This document shows, one piece after another, positions 59,206 to 64,000 of a stretch of DNA of 64,000 bases. The notes beneath the pieces were generated by a model that worked only from the letters and a program-made list of their open reading frames with translations, did not search any database and was not told the origin of the DNA. Each line of letters opens with the position of its first letter. Positions within the stretch are counted from its first letter, which is position 1. Origin of the DNA: Streptomyces spirodelae (GTDB lineage Bacteria > Actinomycetota > Actinomycetes > Streptomycetales > Streptomycetaceae); contig NZ_JAFFZN010000005.1 of assembly GCF_017676385.1 (NCBI RefSeq), forward strand, positions 124,001-188,000, written 5' to 3'. Position numbers and translations under genes: made by a program.

Positions 59206-59390
59206 TGTTCACTCCCCGTTTGTCTCCAACATCTGAACCCTAAGGAGAGCCCCGGCGATTCTTCCCGTCAAGCCCTTCGAGCTCGGCTGGAAGCGGTCGG
59301 CGCTCATTTGTGATCATCATACGGAGGGAAACGGGGGAAACGCGGTGGGTCCCCGGCCCTGGAGGACCGGGGACCCGTCGGAGCTGCGGG

Positions 59391-59459
59391 ACCTGTCAGG
59401 GACCCGGGGCACCTGTCAGGCGGCGCCCGGGACTGTCAGCGGACCGGCCACCTGTCAGG
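59391..59459. repeat. 20-bp periodic repeat array beside ngcG-like gene
   Basis: ACCTGTCAGG occurs at 59391 and 59411, a variant GACTGTCAGC at 59431, and ACCTGTCAGG again at 59450, i.e. a period of 19-20 bp. A degenerate further copy (GGACCCGTCG) lies at 59371. The array starts 11 bases beyond the permease stop and extends towards the ROK gene promoter. Confidence 0.75.
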
Positions 59460-59470
59460 CGTCCGTACGG

Positions 59471-60373
59471 TCACTTCACGGAGCCCGCCGTCAGTCCGGA
59501 GACCACGTGCCGCTCGATGAAGGCGAACAGGACGATCACCGGCACGATCGCGACGACCGAAGCGGCGAAGAGGTAGTTCCACTGCACCGTGTAGGCGCCG
59601 ATGAAGTTGTTGATCCCGACGGTCAGCGGCTGCTTGTCCGGTTCGGTGGAGAGCGTCAGCCCCATCACGAACTCGTTCCAGGAGGTGATGAAGGTGAAGA
59701 TCACCGCGGTGACGACGCCGGGCAGCGCCAGCGGCAGCGTCACCCTGATCATCGCTCCGAAGCGGCTGGTGCCGTCCACCATCGCCGCCTCCTCCAGCTC
59801 GGCCGGGATCGACCCGATGTAGGCGGTCAGAATCCACACCGCGAAGGCGAGGTTGAACGCCGCGTTGGTGAGGATCAGCGTCCAGACCGAGTTGAGCATG
59901 TCCAGCTGGTGGAACTCCCGGTACAGACCCACCAGCAGCGCGGTCGGCTGGAACATCTGGGTGACCAGCACCAGCAGCAGGAACCACTTGCGTCCCCTGA
60001 ACCGCATCCGGGCCGTGTAGTACGCGGCCGGGAGCGAGACCAGCAGCACCAGTACCGTGGCGCCGCCGGAGATCAACAGCGTCACCTGGAGGTTGTCCCC
60101 GAGCGAGGACTCCTTCCAGACGTCGATGAAGTTGGACCAGTGCAGCTTGTCCGGCAGATAGGTACGGTCGCGCAGCTCGTCCGCCGGCCGCAGCGCGGTG
60201 ACGATCATCTCCAGATAGGGCGCCAGGAACAGCGCGGCGAGCAGCCAGGCGACCGCGGTGATCACCAGGGTGCGCGGCCGGAAAGTGCGCTTCGTCCGCG
60301 TCGGGCGCGGAGCACTTCCGGCGGGCTGCTTCTCGACCGGCTCGGGTCCTGCGGTCTGTGTCGCGGTCGCCAT
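59471..60373 (-). CDS. ngcG: Sugar ABC transporter permease 2 (NgcG-like)
   Basis: 300 residues from ATG 60373, which overlaps the stop of the preceding permease gene (ATGA) and follows GAGGA. MalG-type permease with six membrane segments and the cytoplasmic EAA loop ELEEAAMVDGTSRFGAMIRVTLPLALPG that contacts the ATPase. The ATPase itself is not encoded here; in Streptomyces such importers share the MsiK ATPase. Expected substrate N-acetylglucosamine or chitobiose, from synteny with ngcEFG. Confidence 0.86.
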   Translation of the reverse strand: MATATQTAGPEPVEKQPAGSAPRPTRTKRTFRPRTLVITAVAWLLAALFLAPYLEMIVTALRPADELRDRTYLPDKLHWSNFIDVWKESSLGDNLQVTLLISGGATVLVLLVSLPAAYYTARMRFRGRKWFLLLVLVTQMFQPTALLVGLYREFHQLDMLNSVWTLILTNAAFNLAFAVWILTAYIGSIPAELEEAAMVDGTSRFGAMIRVTLPLALPGVVTAVIFTFITSWNEFVMGLTLSTEPDKQPLTVGINNFIGAYTVQWNYLFAASVVAIVPVIVLFAFIERHVVSGLTAGSVK

Positions 60374-61275
60374 CAGTCCTCCTCGTTCCACCGGCTGACC
60401 TTCAGGAAGATCAGCACGAGTACGACGACCATCGCGAAGTTGACCACCGACATCGCCGCGGACTCGCCGATGTCCGTCTCCTTGAGCTTGTACATGAACA
60501 CCGTGGTCGTCGCGGTATCACTGCCCGGGCCGCCCTGCGTCATCGCCCAGATGATCGGGAAGGAGTTGAAGACGTTGATCAGGTTGATGACCACGCCGAC
60601 CAGGAACGCCGGCCGCAGCAGCGGCAGCGTGATCCCCCGGTACGTCTGCCAGGCGCCCGCGCCGTCGATCCGCGCGGCCTCGTAGACGTCCGCCGGAATC
60701 GTCTGGAGCCCGGCCAGCAGGGTGTAGGTGGTGAAGGGCAGCGAGACGAAGACCGCCACGAACATCATCCAGGGCCAGGCGGTGCCCGCCGAGCCCAGCC
60801 AGTCCTTGGACCGGTCGATGAGGCCGAGGTCGATCATCACGGTGTTGAGGACGCCGGCGGTGCGGCTGAGCATCCACTTGAAGCCGATGGCGGTCATCAG
60901 CACCGAGGCGGCCCACGGCGCGATCAGGGCCCAGCGCGTGATGCGGCGGCCCGGGAAGCGCTGGTTGAACAGCTGAGCAAGGCCCAGCGAGACGAGCATC
61001 GTCACGCCGACGACCACGACCGTCCACAGCACGGTCCAGAGGAGGACGTGCCCGAAGTCGGTCTCGTCGAAGAGCTTCTTGTACTTGTCGGTGCCGGCCG
61101 AGCCCCGCACGATCCCCGCGATGCTGATGTTCAGGAACGAGGTCCTGATCAGCTCGATGACGGGCCAGACGACGACAGCGAGAATGAGCAGGACGACGGG
61201 GGCGATCCAGGGAAGCGGGCCGAGCCGGGCCAGTCCGCCACGGGTGCGGCGGACCGGCGGGGCCTTCAATGACAC
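60373..61275 (-). CDS. ngcF: Sugar ABC transporter permease 1 (NgcF-like)
   Basis: 300 residues from GTG 61275, 6 nt after AAGGAG; the open frame to 61455 lacks support. MalF-type permease: six hydrophobic segments (IAPVVLLILAVVVWPVIELIRTSF first) and the EAA loop VYEAARIDGAGAWQTYRGITLPLLRP. It pairs with the following permease. The 232-base gap to the binding-protein gene holds a stable hairpin. Confidence 0.86.
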   Translation of the reverse strand: MSLKAPPVRRTRGGLARLGPLPWIAPVVLLILAVVVWPVIELIRTSFLNISIAGIVRGSAGTDKYKKLFDETDFGHVLLWTVLWTVVVVGVTMLVSLGLAQLFNQRFPGRRITRWALIAPWAASVLMTAIGFKWMLSRTAGVLNTVMIDLGLIDRSKDWLGSAGTAWPWMMFVAVFVSLPFTTYTLLAGLQTIPADVYEAARIDGAGAWQTYRGITLPLLRPAFLVGVVINLINVFNSFPIIWAMTQGGPGSDTATTTVFMYKLKETDIGESAAMSVVNFAMVVVLVLIFLKVSRWNEED

Positions 61276-61398
61276 GGGGTCTCCTTGCGGTGCGGGGTGG
61301 TGCTGCCGGTGAGGGGGTGCGCCCCCCTCACTGCGCGTCGCGGACTGCGGGTGTGTTGTGCCGCGCCCCTGACGGGGCGCGGTAGAGCGAGCGCAGCC

Positions 61399-61432
61399 GG
61401 GGGTCCGGAGGCGGAGCCCCCGGACCCCCTTT
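61399..61432. terminator. Intercistronic hairpin between ngcE and ngcF
   Basis: GGGGGTCCGG (61399-61408) and CCGGACCCCC (61420-61429) with an 11-nt loop. TTT follows only in the plus direction, so in the operon direction it is likely a partial terminator or RNA-stabilising stem rather than a full stop. Confidence 0.55.
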
Positions 61433-61507
61433 CCGCCGCAACAGCGGCGCGCCACGACGGCGAGGGTCCGGCGGAATCAATGGCGGCCCAGCCAGTACGT
61501 TCGGGGC

Positions 61508-62767
61508 CTAATTGTTGGCGGCGGCTTCTTCGGCCTTCTTCTGCAGGTCGCCGAGGACCTTCTTCGGGTCCTCCTTGGCCGCCTTGCCACCGGTCTTCTT
61601 GATCTCCGCGGAGACGATGTCCCAGGCGGGGTCGCCGAGCGGGTAGAACTTCGCGTTCTCCAGCTCGTCGAAGAAGGGCTTGAGGTCCTCGTGCTTGCCG
61701 TTGGACTGCATCGTCTTGAGCGCGTCCTGGGTGACCGGCGGGAAGTTGTACATCTCGTCGAACTTCAGCATCTTCTTCGAGTACACGAAGTCGAGGAACT
61801 TCTTGATCTGCTTCTGCTTGCCGCCGTCCTTGAACGCCATCATCCAGTCGGCGACGCCGAGCGTGGACTTCAGCGGCCCGTCCTTGCCGGGGATGGTGAC
61901 GACGCCGTAGTCGACCTTGCCCTCCTTGGCCATCTGGACGAGGCTCGGGTGGCCGTTGAGCATGCCGACCTTGCCCGCCGCGAAGTCCGCGAAGGCTTCC
62001 TTACGGTCGGTGGTGCCCGGGTTGGAGTAGGTCAGACCGGGCTTGACCAGGTTGTCCTGGAGCCACTTGAAGGTCTCGACGTTCTTCTTGCTGTCGATGG
62101 TGTACTTGCCGCTGCCGTCGGTGTAACCGCCGCCGTTGCCCAGCTCCCACATCATCATCTCGCCCTGCGCCTCCTCGGGGCCGAGGGGCAGCGCGTAGGG
62201 GGTGTCGGCGGCCTTGGACTTCTTTATCTTCTTCGCCGCGTCGGCGAGTTCGTCCCAGGTCTTCGGCGGGTTCTTGACGCCCGCCTTCTTGAAGATCTCC
62301 TTGTTGTAGAAGAGCACCCGGGAGGAGGAGACCCACGGGATGCCGTACTGGGTGCCGTCCACCTCGCCGGCCTTGGCGAAGGAGGGGATGAGGTTCTGCT
62401 TCGTCTTGGGCGAGAGCACGTCGTCGGCCTTGTAGAGCAGGTCGTCGGCGACCTTGTCGGCGTAGCCGCCGGTCTGCAGCAGGTCCGGAACGTTTCCGCT
62501 CTGGATCATCGTCTTGACCTGCTTGTCGATGTCGTTCCAGTTGATGACCTGGACGTCGACCTTGATGTCCTTGTGCTTCTTCTCGAAGTCCTTGGCGACC
62601 TCGTCCCAGTAGATCTTGGAGGCGTTGGACTTCTTGTCGCCGTAGTCGGCGGCCACCAGTTTGATGGTGTTCTTGTCCCCGGAGCCCCCGTCGTCACCGC
62701 CACAGGCGGTGACGCTCAGTGCCATGGCGAGCACTGCGGCACCGGCCGCCACTGCTCTCTTGTTCAT
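61508..62767 (-). CDS. ngcE: Sugar-binding lipoprotein (NgcE-like)
   Basis: 419 residues from ATG 62767; a TTG three codons earlier sits between the GAAGGG site and this ATG. Lipobox MALSVTACGG gives a membrane-anchored lipoprotein. The mature protein is an extracellular solute-binding protein family 1 member: DFEKKHKDIKVDVQVINWNDIDKQVKTMIQSGNVPDLLQTGG, GIPWVSSSRVLFYNKEIFKKAGVKNPPKTWDEL, and a KVGMLNGHP ligand loop. By synteny it corresponds to NgcE, reported to bind chitobiose and N-acetylglucosamine. A DasR-type operator lies 168 bases upstream. Confidence 0.87.
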   Translation of the reverse strand: MNKRAVAAGAAVLAMALSVTACGGDDGGSGDKNTIKLVAADYGDKKSNASKIYWDEVAKDFEKKHKDIKVDVQVINWNDIDKQVKTMIQSGNVPDLLQTGGYADKVADDLLYKADDVLSPKTKQNLIPSFAKAGEVDGTQYGIPWVSSSRVLFYNKEIFKKAGVKNPPKTWDELADAAKKIKKSKAADTPYALPLGPEEAQGEMMMWELGNGGGYTDGSGKYTIDSKKNVETFKWLQDNLVKPGLTYSNPGTTDRKEAFADFAAGKVGMLNGHPSLVQMAKEGKVDYGVVTIPGKDGPLKSTLGVADWMMAFKDGGKQKQIKKFLDFVYSKKMLKFDEMYNFPPVTQDALKTMQSNGKHEDLKPFFDELENAKFYPLGDPAWDIVSAEIKKTGGKAAKEDPKKVLGDLQKKAEEAAANN

Positions 62768-62934
62768 GTTGCTCAACCCTTCGACATCGGTGTCGACTTG
62801 CTCGCAGGTGGTACGTCACTCCGGGCGCGACCCGGTCCCCCAGGCAACGTCGGGCGAGGAGAGCCCCGAACTGCTCGGCGAGGTGATCCCCGTGCCGCTA
62901 CGGCGCAGAGACTACTCACGGCATATTCCGCCGC

Positions 62935-62950
62935 ACAGGTCTAGGCCACT
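62935..62950 (-). promoter_or_regulatory. DasR-responsive element (dre)-like operator
   Basis: ACAGGTCTAGGCCACT matches the dre consensus ACTGGTCTAGACCACT at 14 of 16 positions (counted by eye). It lies upstream of the NgcE-like gene, whose product is expected to import DasR-related sugars. A GAATAT/TAGTCT-containing stretch just downstream could be the promoter it blocks. Confidence 0.6.
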
Positions 62951-62959
62951 TTCGTGGCC
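62944..62959 (-). terminator. Small hairpin after the last permease gene
   Basis: GGCCAC-TTTC-GTGGCC, a 6-bp stem that overlaps the dre-like site, downstream of the gene ending at 63023. Confidence 0.35.
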
Positions 62960-63022
62960 AACCTGAAATCACTGCCGGGCACCGCAGGTTCGGGCGGACC
63001 GTCCGAGGGTATGTCCGGCGCC

Positions 63023-63976
63023 CTACTTCAGGGCGCCCGCGGTCAGCCCCGCCTGCACCTGACGCTGGAAGACGGCATAGACCACCAGCACCGGGACCAT
63101 CGCGATGGTCAGCCCCGCGAAGAGGGCGCCCCAGTCTCCCGCGTATCCCTGGGAGACCGTCAACGCCGCCAGCCCCTGCGGCAGGACGTAGTTGTTCTCG
63201 TCCTCGTTGTTGAGCAGCAGCGGCAGCAGGTACTGGTTCCACTGACCGAGGAAGTTGAAGATCCCGATGCTCACCAGCCCCGGCTTGGCCATCGGCAGCA
63301 TCACCTGGAAGAACGTCCGGGTGTGCGAGGCCCCGTCGATCATCGCCGCCTCCTGCACCCCGCTGGGCAGGGTGCGGAAGAACGAGGTGAGGAAGAAGGT
63401 GGTGAACGGCAGCGAGTAGGCGATGTAGGCGATGATCAGGCCAGGGCGGGTGTCCAGCAGGGACATGTTGTCCATGATCGTGAACAGCGGGATCAGCGCC
63501 AGGATGACCGGGAACATCATGCCGCCCGCGAACAGCAGGAAGATGAACCGGTTGCCGGGGAAGGTGAAGCGGGCGATGACGTAGGCCGCCATCGAGCCCA
63601 GCAGCATGGTGCCGGTCAGCGAGCCCGCCAGGATGATCAGGGAGTTGAACGCGTACCGGCCGATCTTCGCCTCGGTCCAGGCGTTGGCGAAGTTCTGCCA
63701 GTGGATGGAGGTCGGCAGGCCCATCGGGTCGTTGAGGAAGTCCGCCGTGGGCCGGAAGGCCGTCAGCGCCACCCAGACCAGCGGACCCGCGGCCATGACG
63801 ACCCACGCGATCAGGAAGGCGTGCGAGAAGACGTTCAGCACCCCGCTCTCGCCGCGCCCGGACCCCTTGGACGAGGACGCGGAGGGGGCCGGGGAGACGG
63901 ACGCGGCAGCTGCGGAGGGCGGGGCGTCGGCCGACTGGTCGGTGACGGCGTCGGTGGGCATCGGTTCGGCACTCAT
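63023..63976 (-). CDS. Sugar ABC transporter permease (MalG type), third importer
   Basis: 317 residues. A 45-residue Ser/Ala/Pro-rich leader precedes six membrane segments (FLIAWVVMAAGPLVWVALTAF first) and the EAA loop GVQEAAMIDGASHTRTFFQVMLPMAKPG. It is the last gene of an operon whose MalF-type partner and binding protein should lie beyond the right edge. It is similar in plan to the NgcG-like permease but clearly a different paralog. Substrate not predictable; carbohydrate class is certain from the family. Confidence 0.88.
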   Translation of the reverse strand: MSAEPMPTDAVTDQSADAPPSAAAASVSPAPSASSSKGSGRGESGVLNVFSHAFLIAWVVMAAGPLVWVALTAFRPTADFLNDPMGLPTSIHWQNFANAWTEAKIGRYAFNSLIILAGSLTGTMLLGSMAAYVIARFTFPGNRFIFLLFAGGMMFPVILALIPLFTIMDNMSLLDTRPGLIIAYIAYSLPFTTFFLTSFFRTLPSGVQEAAMIDGASHTRTFFQVMLPMAKPGLVSIGIFNFLGQWNQYLLPLLLNNEDENNYVLPQGLAALTVSQGYAGDWGALFAGLTIAMVPVLVVYAVFQRQVQAGLTAGALK

Positions 63977-64000
63977 CGCTTCGCTTCCCGCTTCTCAGTA

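Noticed and set aside
59206-59310. Sigma-70-type promoter TTGACG...TTAGGG for the ROK gene
   Set aside because: The spacer would be about 22 bp, too long for a normal promoter.
59391-59459. CRISPR array
   Set aside because: Repeat unit of about 10 conserved bases with 10-bp intervals is far too short for CRISPR repeats and spacers, and no cas gene is present.
59345-60685. 446-residue plus-strand frame over the NgcG-like permease
   Set aside because: Asp/His/Gln-rich antisense shadow of the permease gene.
1-64000. tRNA or rRNA genes, insertion sequences, prophage or integrative element
   Set aside because: Read for cloverleaf-like stretches ending in TTCRANY/CCA, transposase motifs and attachment repeats; none was convincing.

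Overview
The window looks like a Streptomyces (or very close actinomycete) chromosome segment. GC content is very high. GTG and TTG starts are common, stop codons often overlap the next start (ATGA/GTGA), and several families are essentially Streptomyces-specific (SAV2148-type HEPN protein, DUF3000, DUF6571-like protein, HemQ-type heme pathway). From memory, gene order follows the S. coelicolor arm running from the sulfite reductase/cys cluster down to dxs, the xylFGH-like genes, rok7B7 and ngcEFG. Synteny was not computed. I see no tRNA, rRNA, CRISPR array, insertion sequence or prophage.

Layout. 1-8.7 kb: an assimilatory sulfur operon on the plus strand. It holds the end of a siroheme sulfite/nitrite reductase, a zinc-ribbon protein, cysH, cysC, cysD, cysN, a sulfonate-type ABC importer and a CbiX/SirB-type siroheme chelatase. 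8.9-11.4 kb: two tandem secreted subtilisin-like proteases, minus strand. 11.6-22.0 kb: a HEPN protein divergent from glgX, then treY and treZ, which make trehalose from glycogen; a divergent LysR/dihydrolipoyl-dehydrogenase pair sits between treY and treZ. 22.0-28.3 kb: MFS exporter, msrB, murC, a nucleotide-binding-like protein, a RibD-type reductase and zapE. 28.5-35.5 kb: a Tat-exported PhoX-like protein, a two-gene ABC transporter with a 9-bp minisatellite at its gene junction, a Pth2-like hydrolase, a DUF692 (MNIO) enzyme with a partner protein, and a secreted alpha/beta hydrolase. 35.5-40.3 kb: coproporphyrin-dependent heme genes hemQ, hemG/Y and hemE around a pyridine-nucleotide disulfide oxidoreductase. 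40.4-47.0 kb: DUF3000, an orphan LuxR-type response regulator, RNase D and the fadAB beta-oxidation operon. 47.1-51.6 kb: a WXG100-like/DUF6571-like pair and a GT39-type membrane glycosyltransferase. 51.8-54.3 kb: dxs and a small secreted charged protein. 54.4-64.0 kb: two sugar ABC importers (xylose-type and N-acetylglucosamine/chitobiose-type) flanking a ROK regulator, plus the last gene of a third importer.

How the genes work together. The first cluster takes sulfur from import and activation (CysDN, CysC) through reduction (CysH, sulfite reductase) and supplies the siroheme chelation step. GlgX, TreY and TreZ form the GlgX-TreY-TreZ route from glycogen to trehalose. HemE, HemG/Y and HemQ are three steps of the same heme pathway. 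XylFGH, NgcEFG and the ROK protein form a sugar-uptake block, and a DasR-like operator lies upstream of ngcE.

The most unusual points are these: the ATGAAGGCC repeat array between an ABC ATPase and its permease; an orphan MNIO enzyme/partner pair with no visible precursor peptide; a type-VII-secretion-like substrate pair with no secretion genes; a recurring TANNNT-like -10 box placed 6-7 nt before start codons, implying many leaderless mRNAs; and a family of GC-rich dispersed elements that also rewrites protein ends and enters one reading frame.
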